Shown here: positions 20,622-29,025 of the stretch, piece by piece
Numbering within the stretch: the first letter of the stretch is position 1
Layout of the letters: every line of letters starts with the position of its first letter
DNA from: Euzebya tangerina
GTDB lineage: Bacteria > Actinomycetota > Nitriliruptoria > Euzebyales > Euzebyaceae
Assembly: GCF_003074135.1 (NCBI RefSeq)
Contig: NZ_PPDK01000003.1
Location: forward strand, 62,001-126,000
DNA length: 64,000 nucleotides
Direction: 5' to 3'
Made by a program: the position numbers and the translations under genes
The notes under the pieces: generated by a model
Database searches by the model: none
What the model saw: only the letters and a program-made list of their open reading frames with translations
What the model was told of the DNA's origin: nothing

Positions 20622-21548
20622 TCAGGCGGGTGGGCAGCGCTCAGCGCCGGCCAGGTCCCAGGACGTGGGCACGACTCGCGACGCCGAGTCGGAGGTGACG
20701 TCCCCCACGACATCCCTGACCCGCCCGGTGGCCTCCTCCCCCGCCTGGACCACGGCAAGAACGGCCGGTCCGGCGCCCGACAGCACCGCCGGAACACCCG
20801 CTGCCCGCAAGCCCTCGATCAGCGCCCGACTGGTTGGCATCACGTCGAGCCGGGTCGGCTCGTGGAGCCGGTCGACCATGCTGGAAGCCCGGAGGGGCCC
20901 CTGACCGGCAAGGCCGAGCACCGTACTGGTGATGCTGGCGGCGTTGGCGGCGGCGAGGTCCAGGGGAACCTGGGTGGGCAGGATGGCGCGAGCTTCGGAC
21001 GTCGGTACGCGGTCGCTCGGGATGATGATGATGGGCCGAAGGGCCGGGCTGGGCGTGACCCGTGCGACCTCGCCGTCGTCAGTGCAGACCACGAGCCCGC
21101 CGAGCACCGCCGCAGCGGCGTTGTCCCGGTGGCCCTCCATCCCGCTGACCAGGTCGATGATCTGCCGTCGGGTCACTGCCGTGGACGTGACTGCCGCAGC
21201 GAGCATCACCCCCGCCACGGCTGCCGCGGCCGACGAGCCCATGCCCCGTTGGAGTGGGATCTGCGACCTGACGGTGATCGAGACCTCAGGGGGCTCATGC
21301 CCGACCTGGTCGCACCAGGCACCGAACGCCTGCCACACCAGGTTGTCATCGCCCGACGGCAGGTCGTCCGCCCCCTCCCCTTCGGCGATGATCCGGCGTT
21401 CCTGCTGGGCGGTCACGACGGCGATCAAGGGGATGTCGAGGGCGACGGCGACGCTGTCGAACCCGGCGCCCAGGTTGGCAGAGGTGGCGGGAACAGCGAC
21501 GCCGACCTCGTCCCCCTCGAGCTCGACTGCTGGTCCCCGGTCCGTCAC
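20622..21548 (-). CDS. thrB: Homoserine kinase
   Basis: GHMP kinase that phosphorylates homoserine for threonine synthesis, 308 residues from the GTG at 21548. The signature VGVAVPATSANLGAGFDSVA begins at residue 15, the ATP loop is IPLQRGMGSSAAAAVAG, and the C-terminal GVPAVLSGAGPAVLAV closes the fold. Open reading continues to 21764 and would add 72 residues not found in the family; a TACACT box seven bases before 21548 supports the short form. thrC is not adjacent. Confidence 0.93.
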   Translation of the reverse strand: MTDRGPAVELEGDEVGVAVPATSANLGAGFDSVAVALDIPLIAVVTAQQERRIIAEGEGADDLPSGDDNLVWQAFGAWCDQVGHEPPEVSITVRSQIPLQRGMGSSAAAAVAGVMLAAAVTSTAVTRRQIIDLVSGMEGHRDNAAAAVLGGLVVCTDDGEVARVTPSPALRPIIIIPSDRVPTSEARAILPTQVPLDLAAANAASITSTVLGLAGQGPLRASSMVDRLHEPTRLDVMPTSRALIEGLRAAGVPAVLSGAGPAVLAVVQAGEEATGRVRDVVGDVTSDSASRVVPTSWDLAGAERCPPA

Positions 21549-21555
21549 CAGCGGG

Positions 21556-21561
21556 AGTGTA
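21556..21561 (-). promoter_or_regulatory. -10 box (TACACT) of thrB
   Basis: It lies seven bases before the GTG at 21548. This places the promoter downstream of the 20-bp repeat array and argues against the longer thrB reading frame. Confidence 0.45.
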
Positions 21562-21780
21562 GAGGTCCACCGCCTCGCTGGGTCCTGGCTGGCGCGAGAC
21601 GGTGCCGGACTGGGGTCATCGACGAATAGACCGGAGTCGACCGACGACACGATCGAGATGCCCCGCTTCTCGTCAGTCGGAATGGGGCCGAGTTGGGGAC
21701 GCTCACGCTCAGGATCACGGCGCGTGATGCGACGGGGCTGCCCCGACCCTTCTAGATGCGCCATCCCTCACGAGGACGGT

Positions 21781-21900
21781 GGAGTCCCCACCCAGAGGTC
21801 AGGTTCCCCACCCAGAGGTCAGATTCCCCACCCAGAGGTCAGGTTCCCCACCGAGAGGTCATGTTCCCCGAAGAAAGGTCAGGTTCCCCACCGAGCGGTC
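21781..21900. repeat. Six-copy 20-bp tandem repeat array
   Basis: The unit runs in exact 20-base register. Typical halves are CCCAGAGGTC and AGGTTCCCCA; copies differ by one to several bases, the fifth (around 21861-21880) being most divergent. There are no spacers. The array ends at the stop codon of the FAD oxidoreductase and lies about 230 bases upstream of the thrB start. Confidence 0.9.
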
Positions 21901-23119
21901 AGGCCACGCGCCGAAGGACCGCCTCCGCACAGCGCCGACCCGAGAACAGGGCACCCTGGATCGACGCGGTGTCCCGGTGGTCGCCACAGACGAACCGGCC
22001 GTCCTCCAACTCCACTGACTGCTTCGGGTTGAACGGCGAGGTCTGCCGGGGTTGCCCGTGTGCGATGCGGTACGTCCGCAGGTGCGACCAGCCCTGGACC
22101 GCCGGGCCGAACCAGCCCTCCAACTGCTGCCGCGCCACCCGGGCCAGGTCCCCCTCCACATGCCCTGGCATCGCCGCCGCGATCAGGTTGCGCCCCGCCG
22201 GCGCGTAGGACGACGACACGTTGCTCATCACGGCCACGTTCAGCACCGGCCCACGCCCGGTCCCATCCAGCACGATCAGCTTGCTGTCCGTCGGCGCCCC
22301 GTCGGCCGCGAAGTACACGCACCCCACGCCCTTGGAGGCAACCGGCGCCAGATCGAGCAGCGACGCCGCCGCCGGACCCTCCGTCGCCACCACGACGGCC
22401 TCGTGACGAGTGCTCGACCCACCCTCGACCACGACGGACCCCTCGGAGACGGACGCCACACGCGCACCCAGCTGCACCGTCCCCTCGGGAAGCCGCGCGG
22501 CCAACTGAGCCGGGATGGCCCCCATGCCATCTGCCGGCACCGCGGAGTCACCCTCGGCCAGCATCCGGAAGATGATGTCGAAGATGCGCCGGCTGTCCTG
22601 GAGCTCCGGGTCCAGCTGGATCCCCCCGACCAGCGGGGTGAAGAACCGTTGGATGATCGTCTCCGAGAAGCCGGCATCGCGCAGGGCGTCGGTCGTGCGA
22701 AGGTCCTCGCCCCGCAGCAGATCAGCGGCCTCTCCTTGCTGCACCCGCCGGCGCAGCAACGCGATCCGGGCCTTGTCCAGCAGCGACCCCACCGGGGCCT
22801 GCACCGTGTCGAGCAGCGAGGCCGGCATCCGGAATGGATCGGCCACCACCGACCCCGAGCCCTCCCGCCACACCATCGCCCCCGGGTCGAACGCCTGGAA
22901 GTCCAGGGCGGCCATGTCCAACTGCCGGTGCATCTCCGGGTACGCCAGCAGCGCCACCTGGAACCCTCGGTCGAGGGTGAAGCCATCAATGACATCGGAG
23001 CGGACCCGACCGCCGACGCCATCGCTCGCCTCGAACACCGCCACCTCGACGCCGGCATCCGCCAGCGTGGTCGCACAGGCCAATCCGGCCAGGCCGGCCC
23101 CGACGATGGCCACACTCAC
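21899..23119 (-). CDS. FAD-dependent amine-oxidase/desaturase-family oxidoreductase
   Basis: It has 406 residues. The N-terminal FAD fold is clear: VAIVGAGLAGLACATTLADAG, EASDGVGGRVRSD and DRGFQVAL. The C-terminal FAD motif is GRFVCGDHRDTASIQGALFSGRRCAEAVL. It belongs to the NAD(P)/FAD-dependent group with protoporphyrinogen oxidase and phytoene desaturase; the substrate is unknown. The GTG at 23119 has GAGGAGG seven bases upstream. It occupies the place of thrC between hom and thrB in Mycobacterium. Confidence 0.85.
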   Translation of the reverse strand: MSVAIVGAGLAGLACATTLADAGVEVAVFEASDGVGGRVRSDVIDGFTLDRGFQVALLAYPEMHRQLDMAALDFQAFDPGAMVWREGSGSVVADPFRMPASLLDTVQAPVGSLLDKARIALLRRRVQQGEAADLLRGEDLRTTDALRDAGFSETIIQRFFTPLVGGIQLDPELQDSRRIFDIIFRMLAEGDSAVPADGMGAIPAQLAARLPEGTVQLGARVASVSEGSVVVEGGSSTRHEAVVVATEGPAAASLLDLAPVASKGVGCVYFAADGAPTDSKLIVLDGTGRGPVLNVAVMSNVSSSYAPAGRNLIAAAMPGHVEGDLARVARQQLEGWFGPAVQGWSHLRTYRIAHGQPRQTSPFNPKQSVELEDGRFVCGDHRDTASIQGALFSGRRCAEAVLRRVA

Positions 23120-23178
23120 GCTGTCCTCCTCACGTCGACGACGGCGGCGGTCACCTGGTGGTGGTCACCGCACGGTGG

Positions 23179-24483
23179 TCACACTTCCCGTCCCTCGACG
23201 CGCATAAGCGAGGCGACTCGTCTGACCTCCGACAGCCCCTCCAGGGCCGCGACGCAGGCCTGGACGTTGCCCTCACGTGCGGCGTGGGTGACGAGGAGCA
23301 GCTGCGCGTGGTCGTCCGACCCTTCCTGCCACACGCTCTTGATCGACACGTCGTTGTCGCCGAACGTCGCCGCGACGGTCGCGAGCACGCCGGCCCGGTC
23401 GACGACGTCGAGCAGGACGTAGTACTGGACGATGGACTCGTCCATCGGCCGTATGGGCTTCCGACTGATCGCGACACGCGGGAGCTCCTCGCCCGCCAGG
23501 TGCGCCCGAGCCGCCGTGACCACGTCCCCGACGACCGCCGACGCCGTCGGCAGCGAGCCGGCCCCGCGGCCGTAGAACATCAGCTCCCCGGCCCCCTCCG
23601 CCTCGACGAAGATGGCGTTGAAGGCCTCTCGCACGCTGGCCAGCGGATGCTCGGCCGGCACCCACGCGGGGTGGACCCGCACGCCGATCTGCCGCTCACC
23701 CGAGGGGCCTTCAGTCTCCTCCGCGATGCCCAGCAGCTTGATGACGTAGCCCATCCGCTCGGCATTGGCGATGTCGGTGGCCGTGACGCCGCGGATGCCC
23801 TCGGTGAACACCTGGTCCCGGGTCACCTCCGCATCGAACGCCAGAGATGCAAGAATTGCGGCCTTGGCCGCAGCATCGTGCCCGTCGACATCGGCGGAGG
23901 GGTCGGGCTTCTCGGCGTACCCGAGGTCCTGCGCCTCGGCGAGCACGGGATCGAGGTCGGCACCCTCTTCCGTCATGCGGGTCAGGATGTAGTTGGTCGT
24001 GCCGTTGAGGATGCCGAGGACCTTGCGGACCCGGTCCCCCGCCAACGACTCCCGCATCGGCTTGATGATCGGGATGGCGCCAGCCACGGCCGCCTCGTAC
24101 TCCAGGCGGACCGACCGCTCCTGGGCCGCAGCCAGCAGCTCCGCGCCGTGGGTTGCGATCAGCTCCTTGTTGGCCGTCACGACGCTCTGACCGGCGGCCA
24201 GTGCGTCGGCCAGCAGACCGCGGGCCGGATCGATCCCGCCCATGACCTCGACCACGATGTCCACACCCTCGGCGCCAACGACGGCGGACAGGTCGGTGGT
24301 GAGCTCGGCGGCCACCTCACGCGGCTTGTCCGGATCGCGTACGACGACGGGCCCGACGACCAGCCGGGCACCGACCCGGCCGGCGATCTCCTCAGCATGA
24401 TCGCGGAGCAGTTGCACCACGCCAGAGCCGACGACGCCCAGGCCGAGCAGGCCTACCGTCAGGGTGCGCTGCGAGTCAGTCAT
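23179..24483 (-). CDS. hom: Homoserine dehydrogenase
   Basis: Reduces aspartate semialdehyde to homoserine, 434 residues. The Rossmann loop is GLLGLGVVGSGVVQLL, the catalytic domain has ANKELIATHG, ILNGTTNYILTRM and DVDGHDAAAKAAILASLAF. A C-terminal ACT domain (YYVLLDVVDRAGVLATVAATF) indicates threonine feedback. The ATG at 24483 has a -10 box eight bases upstream. Confidence 0.97.
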   Translation of the reverse strand: MTDSQRTLTVGLLGLGVVGSGVVQLLRDHAEEIAGRVGARLVVGPVVVRDPDKPREVAAELTTDLSAVVGAEGVDIVVEVMGGIDPARGLLADALAAGQSVVTANKELIATHGAELLAAAQERSVRLEYEAAVAGAIPIIKPMRESLAGDRVRKVLGILNGTTNYILTRMTEEGADLDPVLAEAQDLGYAEKPDPSADVDGHDAAAKAAILASLAFDAEVTRDQVFTEGIRGVTATDIANAERMGYVIKLLGIAEETEGPSGERQIGVRVHPAWVPAEHPLASVREAFNAIFVEAEGAGELMFYGRGAGSLPTASAVVGDVVTAARAHLAGEELPRVAISRKPIRPMDESIVQYYVLLDVVDRAGVLATVAATFGDNDVSIKSVWQEGSDDHAQLLLVTHAAREGNVQACVAALEGLSEVRRVASLMRVEGREV

Positions 24484-24491
24484 GGCTCGCG

Positions 24492-24497
24492 ATCCTA
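24492..24497 (-). promoter_or_regulatory. -10 box (TAGGAT) of hom
   Basis: TAGGAT lies eight bases before the ATG and no Shine-Dalgarno sequence is present. The same hexamer serves the DUF1905 gene at 53899. Confidence 0.5.
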
Positions 24498-24634
24498 CGT
24501 CGGCCCGCCCTGCCGGTTGACGGCCAACTTGTGTGGACGAGGCGTGACGGCCATCCTGAGCTGCTACACCATGCCGCTCATGCTGGACGTCGCCGACCGG
24601 GTCGCTGGCGTGGGCGCGAGCGAGGCCGGCTGAG

Positions 24635-25315
24635 GTGAGGGCAGCCGAAGAGGTCACCCTGCAGTCGCTGGTGGCGGACCTCCAGGCCCTCCGCAACCAG
24701 CGACCGCGCACCCTGGTCGGAATCACCGGGCCGCCTGGCGCGGGCAAGTCGACGCTGGCTCGGGCCGTGATCGATCGGCTGGACGAGAGGGCTGTCATCG
24801 TCCCGATGGACGGCTTCCACCTGGGTCAGGCCGTCTTGGAGCGGCTGGGGCGCGCCGACCGGAAGGGTGCACCCGACACCTTCGACGCAGCCGGCTTCGT
24901 CGCGCTCCTGCGCCGACTGCGGTCCACGGATGAGACGGTGTTCGTGCCAGCCTTCCGGCGCGATCTGGAGGAGCCGATCAACGCCGCGATCATGGTCCCG
25001 CCGCAGGTCGACCTGATCCTCGTGGAAGGGAGCTACCTGCTGTTGGATGAGCCCCCGTGGGACGGCGTTCGCCCACTGCTGCAGACGTGCTGGTACCTCG
25101 CCCCGGACGACACGCGGCGCCGGGAACGACTGATCGAGCGACACGTCCGTCACGGCCGCTCCAGACGCGACGCAGAGGCGTGGGTTGACCGGTCCGACGA
25201 AGCCAACGCCAGACGCGTGGCCCGCTCCGCCACCCGAGCCGACAGAGTGCTGGGTCAGCCCCACGACGTGGGTCCGCCGGCCGGCAACGCGCCACCCGAA
25301 CGCTCCGGACACTGA
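24635..25315 (+). CDS. P-loop nucleoside/sugar kinase (uridine-kinase-like)
   Basis: It has 226 residues. The Walker A GITGPPGAGKSTLARAVI, the PMDGFHLGQ segment and IVEGSYLLL-like ILVEGSYLLLDEPPW are typical of the uridine kinase/pantothenate kinase-like group often annotated as nucleoside/nucleotide kinase family. The substrate may be a nucleoside or fructose. The GTG at 24635 follows an in-frame stop closely, so no longer form exists. The last 30 residues are polar. It is divergent from hom. Confidence 0.82.
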   Translation: MRAAEEVTLQSLVADLQALRNQRPRTLVGITGPPGAGKSTLARAVIDRLDERAVIVPMDGFHLGQAVLERLGRADRKGAPDTFDAAGFVALLRRLRSTDETVFVPAFRRDLEEPINAAIMVPPQVDLILVEGSYLLLDEPPWDGVRPLLQTCWYLAPDDTRRRERLIERHVRHGRSRRDAEAWVDRSDEANARRVARSATRADRVLGQPHDVGPPAGNAPPERSGH

Positions 25316-25387
25316 TCGAGGGAGCACTGATCGACGGCACACGCAGGCGGGTGTCAAGCGGAGGGCGGAGTTGCCGATGAAGCGTGT

Positions 25388-27730
25388 ATGCCTCCCCTGC
25401 TACCCGGTCGTCGTCGCCGATCCGGTGCAGACTCCCCGACGCCGGAGCCCGGACGGCTGGACCCCCTGACCGGGCTGCTGCACCGGACCTCGTTCATCGA
25501 GGTCGTCCAGTCGACCCTGGATGCGGGGGCGCGCGCCGCGGTGGTCATCGGCGACATCGACGGCTTCTCGCTCATCAATGACGCGCTGGGCCATCACATC
25601 GGTGACGGGCTCCTGCGCCAGATCAGCGGCCATCTGGTCAACCGGGTCCCCCGACACTGCGCGATCGGTCGACTGGGCGACGACCAGTTCGCCGTTCTCC
25701 TCCCCGAGTGGACTGACGAGACCGACCTGGTGGCGCAGTTCGCAGTCATCCGTGAGGCCGTCGATGCGCCGGCTCGGGTGCAGGGTCGCCACCTCGAGGT
25801 TCCCAAGGCGGTCAGCTTGGGCGCCGCCGTCACCTGGACCGGTGCGACAGGCGACGATCTCGTCCGCCGCGCCCTCGCGACCCTCGTTCGCGCGCGCCGC
25901 GACGGCACAGCTGGCGCCATCCCAGAGATCCACCTGCACACCCCGGAGCGCAACGACCTGCTCGGTGACCTCTACGACGCCGTCCACCGCAACCAGTTCC
26001 GAGCCGTCTTCCAGCCGATGGTGGACCTGAGGACAGGACGGTGTCGCGGCGCCGAAGCGCTGCTCCGCTGGGAGCATCCGTCAGCGGGCAGCGTCCCCCC
26101 TGACGTCTTCATCCCGTTGGCGGAGTCCAGCGGGCTCATCACGAGCATCGGTCAGTGGGTGTTGACCGAAGCCGTCGACGCGGCACTGCGGCTGCGCGAG
26201 CAGACGGGGCGCGATGACTTCCACGTGAGTGTGAACGTCTCACCACTCCAACTGCGGTGCGCGCACTTCGTGAAGGACGTGATGGCCGTGCTCGCCTCCA
26301 CCGGCCTCCCGCCGTCGTGTCTCTGGCTGGAGATCACCGAGGGGGTCTACCTCGCTGAGGACCATGGGATCGACAGCACCCTCAGGGAACTGGACAGCCT
26401 GGGTGTGCGGATCGGCCTTGATGACTTCGGCACGGGCTTCAGCTCGTTGGGCTACCTCCGTCGGCTTCCGCTGTCCTTCGTGAAGCTGGACCGGCAATTC
26501 ACGAGCCTGGTGCGCGACGGTGACCAGTTGGGCGTGTCGCTGCTCGAGTTCCTGGCGGCCTTGCCGTATCCGGTCGTCGCCGAGGGCATCGAAGAGGCAG
26601 CCACCGGTGCGGCACTCGCCGACCTGCGATGTGAGCTCGGTCAGGGGTGGGCATTCGGGCGCCCCGTGCCCGAACGCGATCTGGCACCACTCATCACACA
26701 GGTGATCGAGGATCTGGCGGCCCCGGCTCCACGTCAGGGCCCCGCGCCGATCGTCGACCACGAGGACACTCCCCGACCAGGTGCAGCCACCTTCGTCGAC
26801 GACGTGGTCCACCACATCGACTCGGGCATCGAGCACCTATCCGTCCCGGCGGTGGTGATCGATGCCACGACGGATTGCTCCGACGTCGGGCGGCACTTCC
26901 AGGCCCACCCCGCACTGTCCACCGTCGTGGTGGTGTCCTCCACCGGCACACCGCACCTGCTGACCCGCGCTGAGTTCGATGAGCACATGACCGGCCCGCT
27001 CGGCTTCGGCCGGGCCGTCTTCTGGCGGCGACCCGTCGCCGACCTCGAGCTCTCACCGGCCACGTGTGTGCGGCAGGGCGCGACGCTGCTGGACACGGTC
27101 AAGACGGTGCTGGCCAGGTCGGGGAACCGCCGCTACGAAGATCTCGTCGTCCTTGCCGACTCCGGGCCGTTGCGGACGCTGTCCGTCGCCGAACTCCTCG
27201 CCACCTCCTCGCGGTCGCTGTCGAAGATGGCGCTGACCGACAGCCTCACGGGACTGGCCAACCGGACGGCGTTCATGGCCGAGCTGACCAGTCGGTCCCT
27301 GGTCGGTGAGCCCTACGCCGTGATGTTCCTCGACTTGAACGGGTTCAAGCAGATCAACGACCAGTTCGGGCACGCCGCAGGGGACGTCGTCCTGACGGCG
27401 ATGGGCGCGCGCATCCAAGCGACGATCCAACGGTCTGACCCATCGCACGGAACGCTGGCAGCACGCCTGTCCGGTGATGAGTTCGCGGTCATGGCGCCGC
27501 ACCTCACCGCGCCCGGAGCGCGCGAGCTGGCGGCCGCGCTCGTGGCCGCCATGGCAAGCGCGATCTTGGTCGATGATCAGGAGCACAGCGTGGGCGTCAG
27601 CATCGGCGTGACGGTGTCGGAGCCGGGTGACAACCCGACTGACGTCCTGCGTCGGGCCGACGACTCGATGTACGTCGCAAAGCGGGACGCCGGACGCAGC
27701 GTCGTCGTGGCTGAGCCCGCGCCCGTCTGA
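25388..27730 (+). CDS. GGDEF-EAL-(CBS-like)-GGDEF c-di-GMP protein
   Basis: It has 780 residues and no membrane segment. Residues 25-165 are a GGDEF domain with a degenerate motif (LGDDQF, 96-101). Residues 195-440 are an EAL domain with EALLRW (EAL at 223-225), NVSPLQL, EITE, DDFGTG, KLD and AEGIEE all kept, so phosphodiesterase activity is likely. About 460-610 looks like a CBS-pair region. From about 620 a second GGDEF domain has LSGDEFAVM and MFLDLNGFKQINDQFGH, likely an active cyclase. The ATG at 25388 lacks a close ribosome-binding site (GGAG about 20 bases upstream), so the start is uncertain. Confidence 0.9.
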   Translation: MPPLLPGRRRRSGADSPTPEPGRLDPLTGLLHRTSFIEVVQSTLDAGARAAVVIGDIDGFSLINDALGHHIGDGLLRQISGHLVNRVPRHCAIGRLGDDQFAVLLPEWTDETDLVAQFAVIREAVDAPARVQGRHLEVPKAVSLGAAVTWTGATGDDLVRRALATLVRARRDGTAGAIPEIHLHTPERNDLLGDLYDAVHRNQFRAVFQPMVDLRTGRCRGAEALLRWEHPSAGSVPPDVFIPLAESSGLITSIGQWVLTEAVDAALRLREQTGRDDFHVSVNVSPLQLRCAHFVKDVMAVLASTGLPPSCLWLEITEGVYLAEDHGIDSTLRELDSLGVRIGLDDFGTGFSSLGYLRRLPLSFVKLDRQFTSLVRDGDQLGVSLLEFLAALPYPVVAEGIEEAATGAALADLRCELGQGWAFGRPVPERDLAPLITQVIEDLAAPAPRQGPAPIVDHEDTPRPGAATFVDDVVHHIDSGIEHLSVPAVVIDATTDCSDVGRHFQAHPALSTVVVVSSTGTPHLLTRAEFDEHMTGPLGFGRAVFWRRPVADLELSPATCVRQGATLLDTVKTVLARSGNRRYEDLVVLADSGPLRTLSVAELLATSSRSLSKMALTDSLTGLANRTAFMAELTSRSLVGEPYAVMFLDLNGFKQINDQFGHAAGDVVLTAMGARIQATIQRSDPSHGTLAARLSGDEFAVMAPHLTAPGARELAAALVAAMASAILVDDQEHSVGVSIGVTVSEPGDNPTDVLRRADDSMYVAKRDAGRSVVVAEPAPV

Positions 27731-27750
27731 GCCGCGGGTCCTCGAACCAC

Positions 27751-29025
27751 TCAGCCGACGTCTGCGGCCAGCAGGTCGTCCAAGGTCTCGCGGCGCACCA
27801 CCAGCCGGGCATCCCCCTCGGCGCAGAAGACAACCGGTGGTCGCGCGATCTTGTTGTAGTTGGACCCCATCGAGTGGCCGTAGGCACCGGTGACCGCGGT
27901 GGCCAGCAGATCACCGACCGCCAAATCCCCCGGGACGGCGGCCTCACGGACGAGGATGTCCCCGGACTCGCAGTGCTTGCCGACGATCCGGACCATCTGC
28001 GGGCGCGCGGCTTGCACGGCGCGCGGCAGGAACGCCTCGTACCCCGAGCCGTAGAGCACCGGTCGGGGGTTGTCGCTCATCCCGCCGTCGACCGCGACGT
28101 AGGTGCGGATGTCGGGGAGGCGCTTGATGGTCCCGACGCGGTACACCGTGACGGCCGCCCGTGCGGCGATGGCACGACCCGGCTCCACGCCGAGCTTCGC
28201 CGTGATCCCGAGGTCGAGGGCGGTCTGCTCCAGCGCCTCCGCCCACTCGGTGATCGTCGGGGCCGTCTCGCCAGTCACGTACGGCACGCCGAGGCCACCG
28301 CCGAGCACCAGCTCGGGCAGGTCCCAGGGTTCGATCACCTCAGCCATGACCGCCAGCGCCTTGGCGAAGGAGTCCGCGTCGAAGACCTGGGACCCGATGT
28401 GCACGTGCAGGCCGACCAGGTCCATGGCCGCGCTGGCGTCAGCTCGCTCGACCGCGGTGGCGGCTGCCCCGGTCGACACGGTGAAGCCGAACTTCGAGTC
28501 GTCATGGCCGGTGGCGACGAACTCGTGGGTCTCCGCCTTCACACCCGGTGTCAGGCGTAGCAGGACCCTCGGGGCCCGATGGCGCTGAGCTACCAGCCGC
28601 TCGATGCGGTCGATCTCTTCGAGGGAGTCCACGATGATGCGCCCCACTCCCGCGTCCATCGCCGCGGCCAGCTCGCGCGACGACTTGTTGTTGCCGTGGA
28701 GGTGGATGCGCTCCGGAGGTGCGCCGGCCGCCAGGGCGATCCCCAGCTCACCGCCCGAGGCGACGTCGATCGACATCCCCTCCTCCATCACCAGACGGAC
28801 CATGGCGCGGCACAGGAACGCCTTCGCGGCGTAGGTTGCGCGCTCGCCGAAGACCGCGGTGGCCTCCCGGCAGCGGTTGCGCAGCCCCTGCTCGTCGTAG
28901 ATGAACAGGGGCGTGCCGTACGCCTCCGCCAGCTCCGCGACGTCACAGCCGCCGATCCGCAGCTCGCCCGACTCGCCGACGGTCGCATGTTCGGGCAGGA
29001 GCCCGACGGGGATCGGCCCGCTCAC
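27751..29025 (-). CDS. lysA: Diaminopimelate decarboxylase
   Basis: PLP enzyme for the last step of lysine synthesis, 424 residues. The PLP lysine is in ATYAAKAFLCRAM, the HIHLHGNNKS-like segment reads RIHLHGNNKSSRE, and GLHVHIGSQV, LGGGLGVPY, GVEPGRAIAARA and GKHCESGDIL are conserved. The GTG at 29025 overlaps the argS stop by four bases, as in the argS-lysA pair of Mycobacterium. It converges on the c-di-GMP gene, 20 bases apart. Confidence 0.97.
   Translation of the reverse strand: MSGPIPVGLLPEHATVGESGELRIGGCDVAELAEAYGTPLFIYDEQGLRNRCREATAVFGERATYAAKAFLCRAMVRLVMEEGMSIDVASGGELGIALAAGAPPERIHLHGNNKSSRELAAAMDAGVGRIIVDSLEEIDRIERLVAQRHRAPRVLLRLTPGVKAETHEFVATGHDDSKFGFTVSTGAAATAVERADASAAMDLVGLHVHIGSQVFDADSFAKALAVMAEVIEPWDLPELVLGGGLGVPYVTGETAPTITEWAEALEQTALDLGITAKLGVEPGRAIAARAAVTVYRVGTIKRLPDIRTYVAVDGGMSDNPRPVLYGSGYEAFLPRAVQAARPQMVRIVGKHCESGDILVREAAVPGDLAVGDLLATAVTGAYGHSMGSNYNKIARPPVVFCAEGDARLVVRRETLDDLLAADVG

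Noticed and set aside
21549-21764. 72-residue N-terminal extension of ThrB
   Set aside because: No ThrB relative has it, its composition differs, and a -10 box sits inside it seven bases before the GTG at 21548.
21781-21900. CRISPR array
   Set aside because: The 20-bp units are contiguous with no spacers, and there are no cas genes in the window.
23158-24633. 491-codon plus-strand frame over hom
   Set aside because: It is the antisense of conserved Hom codons in GC-rich DNA, with no domain or start signal.
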